A DNA stretch of 64,000 nt, from the NCBI RefSeq assembly GCF_036002945.1, contig NZ_CP108529.1, forward strand, positions 7,745,001 to 7,809,000, written 5' to 3'. A model generated the notes under the pieces. The model was not told the DNA's origin, ran no database searches, and was given only the letters and a program-made list of their open reading frames with translations. How positions within the stretch are numbered: the stretch's first letter is position 1; each line of letters starts with the position of its first letter. Of the stretch, positions 43,169 to 52,094 are shown piece after piece. The position numbers and the translations under genes are program-made. The stretch is from Streptomyces sp. NBC_01224 (GTDB lineage Bacteria; Actinomycetota; Actinomycetes; Streptomycetales; Streptomycetaceae).

Positions 43169-43936
43169 GTGGGGACCACGCAGCTGGAAACGGTGCAGGA
43201 GCCGAAGTACTGGCACCTCAAGACCGTGCTCAGTGAGGCACTCGACTCGGACTTTGCGGTGGGCGAGATCCTGCCCAACGAGCGCGAGCTCGCCGCCCGG
43301 TTCGGAGTCGCCCGAGCCACGCTCCGGCAGGCTCTGGAACAGCTCGAACTCGAAGGCAGGCTGCAGCGCCGCCGCGGCGTCGGGACCACCGTCGCCCCGC
43401 CGCGCGTCGGTGTCGCCGTCTCCACGGCACAGCGGGACTGGTCCGACGGCGGTGTCGGCGAGGCATGGCAGCCCGTGGACTGCACGACGGCGGTCGCACC
43501 GGCACCTGTGGTGGCCGTGCTCGACGTGGACGGCGACGAGCCGGTGCACATCGTCCGCCGGATTCGGGTCACCCACGGTCAGGCGGTCGCGGCGGAACTG
43601 CTGTACGTTCCGTCGTCGTCCGTGCCCGAACTCTCCGCGATCGACGCCCCGTCCGGTCCCGCCCGGGCCCGCAGTGTGCTGCGCGAACTGCATCGTCTCG
43701 GCCTCGACGGCCAGGACCGTTCGGTGGAGCTCGGTTCGGCGCGCGTGGACGACGCCAAGGAGCTCGACCGGCTTCCCGGCGCCCCTGTTCTCGTCGTCAC
43801 CACCCGTTATCTCGTGGCGGGCGGTACCGCGGCGCTCTCCGTCGCCACCTACCGGGCCGACACCTGCCGGCTCACCTTCGGTGACTCGGGCGACCTGGAG
43901 ATCAGCCATCACGGTCAGGAGCGCCAGGCCTCCTGA
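43169..43936 (+). CDS. GntR/UTRA (HutC-subfamily) regulator
   Basis: A 255-residue regulator. The N-terminal winged HTH (about 15-80) reads EILPNERELAARFGVARATL and QLELEGRLQRRRGVGTTVAP. The UTRA ligand domain (about 95-245) reads VHIVRRIRVTHGQAVAAELL and ends with LSVATYRADTCRLTFG. It resembles DasR, the GlcNAc-6-phosphate sensor, but is a separate paralogue. The GTG start lies 71 bases from a strong promoter whose -35 is covered by a DasR-like operator. It converges with a ROK regulator. Confidence 0.87.
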   Translation: MGTTQLETVQEPKYWHLKTVLSEALDSDFAVGEILPNERELAARFGVARATLRQALEQLELEGRLQRRRGVGTTVAPPRVGVAVSTAQRDWSDGGVGEAWQPVDCTTAVAPAPVVAVLDVDGDEPVHIVRRIRVTHGQAVAAELLYVPSSSVPELSAIDAPSGPARARSVLRELHRLGLDGQDRSVELGSARVDDAKELDRLPGAPVLVVTTRYLVAGGTAALSVATYRADTCRLTFGDSGDLEISHHGQERQAS

Positions 43937-43940
43937 GCAC

Positions 43941-44000
43941 GACCGGCTCCGCCGGTCTGCCATGTCTGTGTACGGCCCGTCGCACTCAGCGGCGGGCCGT
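43941..44000. terminator. Bidirectional terminator between GntR and ROK genes
   Basis: Two hairpins: GACCGG/CCGGTC (43941-43957) and ACGGCCCG/CGGGCCGT (43972-44000). The second reaches into the end of the ROK gene. They separate the convergent regulators. Confidence 0.55.
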
Positions 44001-45143
44001 CACCGTTGCCTCCACCGCGAAGAGCTGCTCCTCGACATGGTCGAGAGCCAGCCGCAGAGCGCCCGTGGCCACCGCCGCCTCGCCGAGCAGCGACAGCGTG
44101 ACCCGCGGCGGCCGAAGGCAGTATCGGGACAGCTCACGGCGGAGCGGATCCAGCACACCGTCCAGCCCCGCGGCCCAGCCGCCGATCACCACAAGCTCTG
44201 GGTCCAGCGCCAGCACCAGCGCCGCGACGTCATGCACCAGGCGCTGAATGAACCGCTCGACCGCCGCCTGCGCCCGGACATCGCCATGCCGTGCCTTCGC
44301 GAACACGGCGGCGACCGCAGGTTCGTCCAACGGGTCCAATGGCGTGTCCGTCGTCGACAGAAGCTTCTCCGGTGTCGCCTCGCGGCCGAGGAGATGCAGC
44401 GCGCCGATCTCCCCCGCCGCACCTCCGAAACCGCGGTGCAGCCGTCCGCCGATCAGCGAACCGGCGCCGGGGCTGAGCCCTGCCAGGACGAACACGATGT
44501 CGTCGGACTCGGTGGCCGCCCCCTTCCAGTGCTCCGCGACCGCCGCGGCATTGGCATCGTTCTCCACGAGAACGGGGCAGCGGAAGGAGCGCCTCAGCCG
44601 CTCACCCAGCGCCAGACCAGTCCAGTCCGGCAGTGCGGTGCCCAGCCGTACGGTCCCGTCGGCCTCCACGATGCCCGGGCTGCCGACCCCGACCGCACGC
44701 AGACTGCTGCGGGCCACACCCGTCCGCCGCAGGACATCGGCGACCACTGCCCTGACCTTGTCGAGCCGGTCGTCGGCGCAGGCCGTTTCCGACACCTCGC
44801 GTGAGCCTGCCCCGATGATCCGGCCGTCCAGCCCCGACAGCAGTGCGGAGATCCGATGCGGGCCGATCTCGATGCCGAGCAGATGCCCGGCCTCGGCGCG
44901 GAACCGGAACCGGCGGGCCGGTCGCCCCTGACGTCGGGTCTCACCCCCGTCGGGCAAGGACTCCACGACCAGTCCGGCCTCGAAGAGCCCTTCCATGACG
45001 CCCTCGACCGTCGGCCGGGACAGACCTGTGATCCGGGTCAGGTCCGTGAGGGTGGGGGAGCCGGCGCCCCGGAGGGCATGCAGCACCACCGCGGAATTGA
45101 TCCGTCGCAGCAGTGACGGATCCCCACCGGTCAGCCGGCTCAC
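43986..45143 (-). CDS. ROK-family transcriptional repressor
   Basis: A 385-residue regulator. An N-terminal MarR-like winged HTH (LTDLTRITGLSRPTVEGVM, about 32-50) is followed by a ROK sugar-kinase-like domain with AVGVGSPGIVEADG and CPVLVENDANAAAVAEHW. The zinc motif CxCGxxGCxE of many ROK proteins is replaced by GAAGEIGALHLLG, so it lacks structural zinc. It probably senses a sugar or sugar phosphate. Its place beside a DasR-like regulator fits amino-sugar control. The start is GTG 45143. Confidence 0.87.
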   Translation of the reverse strand: MSRLTGGDPSLLRRINSAVVLHALRGAGSPTLTDLTRITGLSRPTVEGVMEGLFEAGLVVESLPDGGETRRQGRPARRFRFRAEAGHLLGIEIGPHRISALLSGLDGRIIGAGSREVSETACADDRLDKVRAVVADVLRRTGVARSSLRAVGVGSPGIVEADGTVRLGTALPDWTGLALGERLRRSFRCPVLVENDANAAAVAEHWKGAATESDDIVFVLAGLSPGAGSLIGGRLHRGFGGAAGEIGALHLLGREATPEKLLSTTDTPLDPLDEPAVAAVFAKARHGDVRAQAAVERFIQRLVHDVAALVLALDPELVVIGGWAAGLDGVLDPLRRELSRYCLRPPRVTLSLLGEAAVATGALRLALDHVEEQLFAVEATVTARR

Positions 45144-45243
45144 GGTGTGTCCTCCCAGCTCGTGCGCATGTCAGGCGGATGCTACTCGCTGCCCGGGTGC
45201 AGGGCGACTGCGGGCCGGAACGGGTATCCAGGGCCGGAGGCCC

Positions 45244-45894
45244 TCAGCTCGGAGCGACGAACCCGGACTCGTACGCTGCGATCACCGCTTGGGTACGGTC
45301 CCTCGCACCCAACTTGGCGAGTACGGCGCTGACATGGGTCTTCACCGTCTCGACACCGACCACGAGCTTGGCAGCGATCTCCGCGTTCGACAGGCCACGG
45401 GCCATCAGCCGGAGGACCGCAGCCTCACGCTCGGTCAGCGACGCCCGGTCCATGGCCGCCCGCGCCTTGCTCGTGCCGTAGTCGGCGGCGAGTTGCCGGA
45501 CCGCCGCCGGGAACAGCAACGACTCGCCCTCTGCGATCAGGCGCACCGCATGCACGATCTCGGCGGGCCGGGCACGCTTGAGGAGAAAACCGTCCGCTCC
45601 GGCGCGCAGCGCCTCGTACACGTACTCGTCGTTCTCGAATGTGGTGACCACCAGGATCTTCGGTGGTTCCGGCACGGTCCGCAGCACCACCCGCGTCGCC
45701 TCGATGCCATCCATCAGCGGCATCCTGACGTCCATGGCCACCACATCGGGGCGCAGCTGATGCAGCAACGGGATCACTGCGGCGCCATCACCCGCCTCGC
45801 CCACCACCTCGATATCGGGCTGAGACTCAAGAACCGCGCGCAGCCCCGCGCGGACGAGGGGTTCGTCGTCGACCAGAAGAACGGTAACCGGCAT
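45244..45894 (-). CDS. LuxR/NarL-type response regulator
   Basis: A 216-residue two-component regulator. The receiver domain has LLVDDEPLVRAGLRAVLES at the start, the phosphoacceptor Asp in VVAMDVRMPLMDG at about 54, VVTTFEN and LLKRARPAE. The LuxR HTH (about 150-210) reads TEREAAVLRLMARGLSNAEI and VETVKTHVSAVLAKLGARDR. The kinase gene ends four bases upstream, so they form one operon; the divergent ABC transporter is the likely target. Confidence 0.93.
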   Translation of the reverse strand: MPVTVLLVDDEPLVRAGLRAVLESQPDIEVVGEAGDGAAVIPLLHQLRPDVVAMDVRMPLMDGIEATRVVLRTVPEPPKILVVTTFENDEYVYEALRAGADGFLLKRARPAEIVHAVRLIAEGESLLFPAAVRQLAADYGTSKARAAMDRASLTEREAAVLRLMARGLSNAEIAAKLVVGVETVKTHVSAVLAKLGARDRTQAVIAAYESGFVAPS

Positions 45895-45898
45895 CAGG

Positions 45899-47071
45899 TC
45901 AGCCTAGGCCGTTCAGCGGAAGACTTGCGTGCACCCTCCATTCGCCGTCATACGGACCTGTCTTGGCCTTTCCGCCCAGCAGCGCGGCCCGCTCGCGGAT
46001 GCCCCGCAGCCCGCTCCCACCGCCCGGCTTACCCATCGAATCAGTGAGCGGATTAGTCACCTCCATCTCCAGCCGGCCGTTCGTGACGCTGATCCGCACC
46101 CGGACGGGAACCGCCCCGGAGTGACGGAGCACATTGGTGAGAGATTCCTGAAGGATGCGGTACCCCTCGCGGGAGACCGCCCCCGGAACCTGCTCCAGCG
46201 GACCGGAAACGTCCGCATCGATCTTCGCCCCCGAACCACGCGCGGAGTCCAGGAGCCGGTCCGCTTCCGCGAGGGTCGGCCGCTGCCCCACCGGTGTTCC
46301 CGATTCCCGCAGCACCCGCAGAACCCGCTCCAGATCGTCGAGTGCGTCCCTGCCGGTCTCCTCGATCGCGGCCAGTGCCCGCTCGGTGAACTCCGGGTCG
46401 CCAGCCGCCCGGGCCGCACCCGCCTGCACGACCGCGACCGTCAACGCGTGCCCGATCGAGTCATGCAGCTCCCGTGCGATGCGATTGCGCTCCAGCAACT
46501 GCTCGGTGCGCTCCTCCAGAGCGGTCAACCGCTGCACCGGTGAGGGACCGAGGAGCCGACGGGCGGTCGCAGTGATCAGCTCCCCGCTCGCCGCAACCAC
46601 GGCAAGCAGTACAAGGATGGGCAAAGGTGCCAGCAGGGCGTACCACCAGCGCGGCACCACTCCGCGGACCAGCCATTCGCCGCTCGGGCCGTCGCCTGCC
46701 GTGGCGAGGACGAGATCAACCGTGGTCGCCGGCAGCCACACTGTCGCGAACCCCACGGCGATGCAGAGCAGCAGCCGTATCTCCAGCCACAACACGGTTC
46801 GCCGGCGATCCGCCCAAGTGACCGCAGCGCTTGTGGAGATCGCCGCATGGGGGCTGCCCCGCTCGGCAGGCGTGAGCAGGAGCTGTGCCTGGACACCCTC
46901 GGCCAGCCGCATGGCGGGCAACAGCCCCACTGGCACAGCAAAGACCATGGGCACCCACGGAGTGGCCGGAGAGATGAACAGCCACACGCTGTAGACCGCA
47001 CCCGGGATGAGGAGATGCAGCCACCGGGTGTAGGTGACAGATGCGGCGAGCGGGCGGAGAAGGCGGAACAT
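45899..47071 (-). CDS. Sensor histidine kinase (HisKA_3)
   Basis: A 390-residue kinase with about four to five N-terminal membrane spans (up to about 175), a dimerisation/phosphoacceptor helix with His in RNRIARELHDSIGHALTVAV near 200-219, and a HATPase domain near 285-388 (GYRILQESLTNVLRHSGAVP, GGSGLRGIRERAALLGGKA). Partner of the adjacent response regulator. Divergent from an ABC-2 transporter, like kinases that sense envelope stress or antibiotics through the transporter. Confidence 0.92.
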   Translation of the reverse strand: MFRLLRPLAASVTYTRWLHLLIPGAVYSVWLFISPATPWVPMVFAVPVGLLPAMRLAEGVQAQLLLTPAERGSPHAAISTSAAVTWADRRRTVLWLEIRLLLCIAVGFATVWLPATTVDLVLATAGDGPSGEWLVRGVVPRWWYALLAPLPILVLLAVVAASGELITATARRLLGPSPVQRLTALEERTEQLLERNRIARELHDSIGHALTVAVVQAGAARAAGDPEFTERALAAIEETGRDALDDLERVLRVLRESGTPVGQRPTLAEADRLLDSARGSGAKIDADVSGPLEQVPGAVSREGYRILQESLTNVLRHSGAVPVRVRISVTNGRLEMEVTNPLTDSMGKPGGGSGLRGIRERAALLGGKAKTGPYDGEWRVHASLPLNGLG

Positions 47072-47179
47072 GCTGCCATCGTGTCAGCCCTCACGGGCCC
47101 GGCGTCTCCCCTGAGCGGGGGAGACGATCCCCACCTCCGGGGGAGGCCAGGCACCGGGCACGACCGCGAGGCTGAGGAC

Positions 47180-48118
47180 ATGACCAGCATCGACGTCCAT
47201 GAGCTCACAAAGGAATACGGCACGACCCGCGCCGTGGACAGCCTCACGTTCAGCGTGCGACCCGGCCGCGTCACCGGCTTTCTCGGCCCCAACGGTGCCG
47301 GGAAGTCCACCACCATGCGACTCATTCTCGGCCTGGACCGGCCCACCAGGGGCACGGCCACGATCGGCGGGCAGCCCTACGCCACGCTCGACGATCCGCT
47401 GCGCCGGGTGGGCGCCCTGCTCGATGCCCAGGCCGCCCATGGCTCGCGTACCGCACGGAACCACTTGCTGGCCCTCGCAGTCAGCAACGGCATGGGTGCG
47501 CGCAGAGTGGACGAAGTCCTTGAGGAGGCAGGCCTCGGTGTGGTCGGTGGAATGCGTATCCAGAGGTTCTCACTCGGCATGCGGCAGCGGCTGGGCATAG
47601 CGGCTGCCCTGCTCGGTGAACCGGAGGTCGTGATGCTGGACGAACCGTCGAACGGGCTGGATCCAGAAGGCATCATCTGGATCCGCGAGCTGATGAAGCG
47701 GCTCGCCCGAGAGGGCCGCACGGTCCTGGTCTCCAGCCATCTGATGAACGAGACATCGTCGTTCGCCGACCACCTGGTGATCCTTGGCAGGGGCCGGCTC
47801 CTCGCCGACCTGCCGATGCAGGATTTCCTTGACTCCCGCAGCCGGCCCCGGGTGCGGGTGCGCACGACCGAATCCACCCGGCTGCATGATGTCCTGATCC
47901 GTAAGGGATATGAGCCTGCGCAGGGTGACGACGGTCGTTGGACCGTCGAGGGCGCGAAGGCCGGGGAGATCGGTGCGATAGCCGCCGCCGAAGGCATTCC
48001 CGTCCTTGAACTCATCGACGAGCAGGCCACGTTGGAACAGGCCTACCTCGACCTCACCTCCGACGCCACGGAATTCGCTTCCGCAGCGACCTCATCCACC
48101 AACCGTCAGGAGGCCTGA
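47180..48118 (+). CDS. ABC transporter ATP-binding protein
   Basis: A 312-residue ATPase. Walker A GPNGAGKSTTMRLILGLDRP is at about 37-56; the signature is in RFSLGMRQRLGIAAALLGEP; Walker B is VVMLDEPSNGLDPEG. A C-terminal extension (about 220-312) is typical of ABC-2 drug or peptide exporters. It overlaps nothing but is two bases from the permease gene. Likely induced by the divergent two-component system. Confidence 0.93.
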   Translation: MTSIDVHELTKEYGTTRAVDSLTFSVRPGRVTGFLGPNGAGKSTTMRLILGLDRPTRGTATIGGQPYATLDDPLRRVGALLDAQAAHGSRTARNHLLALAVSNGMGARRVDEVLEEAGLGVVGGMRIQRFSLGMRQRLGIAAALLGEPEVVMLDEPSNGLDPEGIIWIRELMKRLAREGRTVLVSSHLMNETSSFADHLVILGRGRLLADLPMQDFLDSRSRPRVRVRTTESTRLHDVLIRKGYEPAQGDDGRWTVEGAKAGEIGAIAAAEGIPVLELIDEQATLEQAYLDLTSDATEFASAATSSTNRQEA

Positions 48119-48120
48119 CC

Positions 48121-48858
48121 ATGTCGGCCACCGCAGTGCTGCGCTCCGAGTGGATCAAGATCAGATCGGTGCGGTCCGTCACCGGATCCTTGATAGCGGT
48201 CCTGCTCGTGACGCTTGCCATCACAGTGCTCGCATTCGCCACCGTCGGCCAGGCCGAGGCGGACAACGCGGACGCCGAGCCGCTCTTCAACGCCTTCTAC
48301 GCATTGAACTTCGGCCAGATCGCGGCCGTCAGCTTCGGGGCAACCGCGATCTCTTCCGAGTACCTCAACGGCGCCCTGCGGATATCGCTTGCCGCCGTGC
48401 CGAGCCGCAATCTCTTCTACGCGGCCAAGATGGCTCTCGTCGGCGCGCCGGCTCTCGTCGTCGGCCTTGTCGCCAGCTTCAGCGCCTTCCTGGTGGGACA
48501 GATGTTCATGGGGAAGTACGCGATCGGCCTGGGGGAGCCGGGTGCCCTGCGGGCAGCCTTCGGCGGAGGGATATATCTGGCCCTGATGGCTCTGTTCGCA
48601 GCCGGATTGACGGTACTGCTCCGTAGCGCCGTGGCCGTGCTCAGCCTGCTCATTCCGTTCATCCTCATCGTCTCCTTCGTGATCGGAGACGTCGCAGGTG
48701 GCGCGGCACAGTATCTGCCCGACCGGGCAGGACAGTTGGTGCTCCACCAGAACCCCGAAGGCAGTCTCGGACCGTGGAGCGGTCTCGCGGTGGCAGCGGC
48801 GTGGGCAGCGGCTGCACTGCTGGCAGGCTGGTGCGCGATCCGGCGAAGGGACGCATAG
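48121..48858 (+). CDS. ABC-2 transporter permease
   Basis: A 245-residue membrane protein with six spans. The start MSATAVLRSEWIKIRSVRSV is the usual cytoplasmic lead-in of ABC-2 permeases, and SFGATAISSEYLNGALRISL follows the first span pair. It pairs with the ATPase two bases upstream to form an exporter. The cargo, perhaps an antimicrobial peptide or lipid, is unknown. Confidence 0.9.
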   Translation: MSATAVLRSEWIKIRSVRSVTGSLIAVLLVTLAITVLAFATVGQAEADNADAEPLFNAFYALNFGQIAAVSFGATAISSEYLNGALRISLAAVPSRNLFYAAKMALVGAPALVVGLVASFSAFLVGQMFMGKYAIGLGEPGALRAAFGGGIYLALMALFAAGLTVLLRSAVAVLSLLIPFILIVSFVIGDVAGGAAQYLPDRAGQLVLHQNPEGSLGPWSGLAVAAAWAAAALLAGWCAIRRRDA

Positions 48859-48957
48859 CCCGCTGCCACGTCCTCAAAGATGGAGCAAGACGGCTGAAAG
48901 CCCCTCAAAGCTCATGACGCGGAACGGCTTGTCAGTGCCGGGCGGTTTACTAGCGGC

Positions 48958-49395
48958 ATGACCACCGCACATCACCTCCGCCTCATCGACGGGATGCGCA
49001 CCCGGGAGTTCCCCGCGGAGCGCATCCGGTCAGGCTCGGGAGTCAGCGGGCCCGGCTATCACACAGCGTCCTTGCACGCGGACATCGATCACTGGGACGA
49101 CGACGAGGTAGGGCGACTGGAGCACCGGGCCCAGTGCCTCGCAGAGCATGACGCGGTACTGACGCTGCTCGTCGGCCGTTGGGGCGAGCCGCAGACGATC
49201 AGTCTGTGGAGTACGCAGGAGCGGATGATGGCCGGTGAGGAGATTCCGGAGGCGTGGGCCGAGACGGTTGCGGGCTGCGAGTACCTCCAGCTCTGGCGGA
49301 TCGAGGACCGATGGGTTGCCATGGGGCTCTACCTGGAGGAGGAAGGCCCCGGTTGCGAGCTGAGCATTGTGGTGACGGAGATAGATCCGCCGTGA
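48958..49395 (+). CDS. Hypothetical protein, 145 residues
   Basis: A soluble acidic protein beginning MTTAHHLRLIDGMRTREFPA. It has HADIDHWDDDEVGRLEHRAQ near 40-60, LLVGRWGEPQTISLWSTQER near 70-90 and an alternating hydrophobic end (ELSIVVTEIDPP). It looks like an alpha/beta fold with no known motif, signal or span. Codon use is normal for the region. Function not recognised. Confidence 0.65.
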   Translation: MTTAHHLRLIDGMRTREFPAERIRSGSGVSGPGYHTASLHADIDHWDDDEVGRLEHRAQCLAEHDAVLTLLVGRWGEPQTISLWSTQERMMAGEEIPEAWAETVAGCEYLQLWRIEDRWVAMGLYLEEEGPGCELSIVVTEIDPP

Positions 49396-49486
49396 CAAGA
49401 GCAGGCTGCTGCCCGCTGAGACGGAACGCGGCAGCCGTCCGCTGTGTCGGCCCGGGTATCCGCCTTCTGCGGTCGGGCCCTGTCAC

Positions 49487-49520
49487 CAACCCTCCGCGAC
49501 GGGCAACCCTCCGCGACGGC
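49487..49520. repeat. Two tandem copies of a 17-bp unit
   Basis: CAACCCTCCGCGACGGG (49487-49503) is followed at once by CAACCCTCCGCGACGGC. It lies in the 229-bp gap before mug, where no gene is seen. Confidence 0.75.
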
Positions 49521-49624
49521 CCTGCCGCCGCTCACCGTGATGGGCCAGGCACCAGCCCTCTGCCACGGACACAACCACGACCGGACGGCCATCGGCGTCA
49601 AGCCGCCGTGCAGGCGCCGGGGTG

Positions 49625-50188
49625 TCAGGCTCCTTCGGTGGGGCTGACGCCGTCGCATTCGACAGAGGCGCGGAGGCGTCCGTACTCCTCCGCCATCGTC
49701 TGAGCGGTCCAGTGGGCGTTCAGGCCGCTGGGGTTGGGCAGGGCCCAGACGCGGGCGCCGCCGACCGTGTGGTCCTGCGGACCGATTCGGGCGGTTCGTT
49801 CGCCGAAGGCGGTGCGGTACGCAGTGATCCCCACGACTGCCAGCCACCGCGGTCGCAGCTGCTCGACCTTGGCTGCCAGGATCTGTCCGCCCTCGCGGAA
49901 CTCCTCGGTGGACAGCTCGTCCGCCCGTGCGGTGGCCCGGGCGACCACATTGGTGATGCCCAGGCCATATCGCAGCAATTCGGTCTGTTCTGCAGGCTTC
50001 AGCTGCCGAGGGGTGAAGCCGGACCGGTGGAGTACCGGCCAGAAGCGGTTGCCGGGGTGGGCGAAGTGGTGGCCCGTTGCCCCTGTCATCAGGCTCGGGT
50101 TGATCCCGCAGAACAGCACACGCAGGCCGCCCGCGACCACATCGGGAACGGTGCTGTCGCGGGCGGTCTGGAGCTCTTCGGGTGTCAT
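49625..50188 (-). CDS. mug: G/U mismatch-specific DNA glycosylase
   Basis: A 187-residue member of the Mug/TDG branch of uracil-DNA glycosylases. The active-site motif GINPSLMTGATGHHFAHPGN (about 28-47) has Asn30 where Mug proteins carry their catalytic residue. The second motif PNPSGLNAHWT (about 150-160) inserts into the DNA helix. It removes uracil and related bases from G:U mismatches. The start is ATG 50188, 19 bases from the end of purB on the same strand. Confidence 0.91.
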   Translation of the reverse strand: MTPEELQTARDSTVPDVVAGGLRVLFCGINPSLMTGATGHHFAHPGNRFWPVLHRSGFTPRQLKPAEQTELLRYGLGITNVVARATARADELSTEEFREGGQILAAKVEQLRPRWLAVVGITAYRTAFGERTARIGPQDHTVGGARVWALPNPSGLNAHWTAQTMAEEYGRLRASVECDGVSPTEGA

Positions 50189-50207
50189 CCGGCTGTGGTG
50201 GCGGCCG

Positions 50208-51650
50208 TCAGAGAATGGAGCCCGGTGTGTATGCGGCGGCCTCGGGGTGCTGCTTGGTGATCTCCTCGATGCGGGAGATCAGCGCGCTGACCTGGTCGCC
50301 CGCCGCTCCCGTGAAGGAGAGCTTGTCGGCCATCAGCGCGTCCAGCTGTGCGCGGTCCAGCGGGATGCGCTCGTCGGCGGCCAGCTTGTCGAGCAGCTCG
50401 TTGCGCTCGGCGCCCTGCTCGCGCATGGCCAGGGCAGAGGCGACCGCGTTCTCCTTGATCGCCTCGTGGGCGACCTCACGGCCGACACCCGCGCGCACCG
50501 CACCCATCAGGACCTTGGTCGTGGCGAGGAACGGGAGGTAGCGGTCCAGCTCGCGGGCGACGACGGCCGGGAACGCCCCGAATTCGTCGAGCACCGTCAG
50601 GAAGGTCTCCAGGAGACCGTCGAATGCGAAGAACGCGTCGGGGAGTGCCACGCGGCGGACCACGGAGCAGGACACATCGCCCTCGTTCCACTGGTCGCCG
50701 GCCAGCTCGCCGGTCATCGACGCGTAGCCGCGCAGGATGACCATCAGGCCGTTGACGCGCTCGCAGGAGCGGGTGTTCATCTTGTGCGGCATCGCGGAGG
50801 AGCCGACCTGACCCGGCTTGAAGCCCTCGGTCACCAGCTCGTGCCCGGCCATCAGACGGATCGTCTTCGCGACCGACGAGGGCGCCGCGGCCAGCTGCAC
50901 CAGTGCCGTCACCACGTCGTAGTCGAGCGAACGCGGGTAGACCTGACCGACCGATGTGAAGGCCTGAGCGAAACCGAGGTGGCCGGCGATGCGCTGCTCC
51001 AGCTCGGCGAGCTTTCCGGCGTCGCCGCCCAGCAGGTCGAGCATGTCCTGGGCCGTGCCCACGGGGCCCTTGATGCCCCGCAGCGGGTAGCGGCCCAGCA
51101 GGTCCTCAAGCCGCCCGTAGGCCACCAGCAGCTCGTCCGCCGCGGTCGCGAAGCGCTTGCCGAGCGTGGTCGCTTGCGCGGCGACATTGTGCGAGCGGCC
51201 GGCCATGACCAGCTCGCGGTACTCGCCCGCCAGCTTGCCGAGCCGGGCCAGGACCGCCACCGTGCGGTCGCGCATCAGCTCCAGGGAGAGCCGGATCTGA
51301 AGCTGTTCCACGTTCTCGGTGAGGTCACGGGAGGTCATGCCCTTGTGGACCTGCTCATGGCCGGCGAGGGCGTTGAACTCCTCGATGCGGGCCTTGACGT
51401 CGTGACGGGTGACCTTCTCGCGCTCGGCGATCGAGGCCAGGTCGACCTGGTCGACGACACGTTCGTAATCGGTGAGGGCGGCGTCCGGCACCTCGATCCC
51501 GAGGTCCTTCTGAGCGCGCAGCACCGCCAGCCACAGCTGGCGTTCCAGCTTCACCTTCTGCTCGGGGGACCAGAGGACGGCCAGCTCCGTGGAGGCGTAG
51601 CGGCCGGCCAGGACATTGGGGATGCGAGGCTTCGCAGACACAGCAGTCAC
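50208..51650 (-). CDS. purB: Adenylosuccinate lyase
   Basis: A 480-residue fumarase-superfamily enzyme that acts twice in purine synthesis, splitting SAICAR and adenylosuccinate. The superfamily signature GSSAMPHKMNTRSCERV (about 278-294) and the earlier segments HKGMTSRDLTEN (about 82-93) and MAGRSHNVAAQATTLGKRFA give the active-site His and Ser. The length is near that of eukaryote-like actinomycete PurB proteins. The start is GTG 51650. Confidence 0.94.
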   Translation of the reverse strand: MTAVSAKPRIPNVLAGRYASTELAVLWSPEQKVKLERQLWLAVLRAQKDLGIEVPDAALTDYERVVDQVDLASIAEREKVTRHDVKARIEEFNALAGHEQVHKGMTSRDLTENVEQLQIRLSLELMRDRTVAVLARLGKLAGEYRELVMAGRSHNVAAQATTLGKRFATAADELLVAYGRLEDLLGRYPLRGIKGPVGTAQDMLDLLGGDAGKLAELEQRIAGHLGFAQAFTSVGQVYPRSLDYDVVTALVQLAAAPSSVAKTIRLMAGHELVTEGFKPGQVGSSAMPHKMNTRSCERVNGLMVILRGYASMTGELAGDQWNEGDVSCSVVRRVALPDAFFAFDGLLETFLTVLDEFGAFPAVVARELDRYLPFLATTKVLMGAVRAGVGREVAHEAIKENAVASALAMREQGAERNELLDKLAADERIPLDRAQLDALMADKLSFTGAAGDQVSALISRIEEITKQHPEAAAYTPGSIL

Positions 51651-51735
51651 GTGTCCAGAGCTTACCTGTCGTCTTCAGCGGTTCGTGAGCGTCCACAAAG
51701 TCCATAAGGTCCAGGTCCGAGGCTCCTGGACCACC

Positions 51736-51758
51736 GTCTCACACACAGCGTGTGAGAC
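51736..51758. promoter_or_regulatory. GTCTCACAC inverted repeat upstream of purB
   Basis: GTCTCACAC (51736-51744) pairs with GTGTGAGAC (51750-51758); a third partial copy CGTGAGAC follows at 51762-51769. It lies about 90 bases before the purB start and may be an operator, or part of the terminator system for the region on the right. Confidence 0.5.
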
Positions 51759-51774
51759 ACGCGTGAGACGAAAC

Positions 51775-51809
51775 GGCCCCGGGGCGGTGATTCCAGCACC
51801 GCCGGGGCC
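51775..51809. terminator. GC-rich hairpin
   Basis: GGCCCCGGGGCGGTG (51775-51789) and CACCGCCGGGGCC (51797-51809) form a stem with one small bulge and a 7-base loop, between purB and the integrative-element relic. Confidence 0.6.
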
Positions 51810-51846
51810 TTGAGACGAAACCCTTCCGATCAAGGAAACCGAACCC

Positions 51847-52094
51847 ATGCAAGACCGTGGCCGGAGCGCCGAGCTGGGCGGCCTCCTTGCGGCTGTCCTC
51901 GAAGCACTTGCCATGTCCGCGCCGGCCACAAGAAGACGTCCGACCGCGTCGGGCACGCCCGGGTCGCCCTGGAGGGGGTCCAACAGGGCGACGATGTTGG
52001 TTGGTCTGCGGACTACCTGCGGGCCCGTCGTGCCGAGCACCCCTCCTCCGGGTACTGCCACTGGGGTGCTGCGGGGAAGGGGGCAGGCAGGCCG
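51847..52094 (+). pseudogene. Frameshifted small gene of an integrative element
   Basis: Two adjoining frames give one protein-like sequence: ELGGLLAAVLEALAM from ATG 51847, then GHKKTSDRVGHARVALEGVQ and DVGWSADYLRARRAEHPSSG in another frame, joined near 51915. The end part resembles a small helical protein found in pSAM2-like elements of actinomycetes. I know no function for it. Confidence 0.4.
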
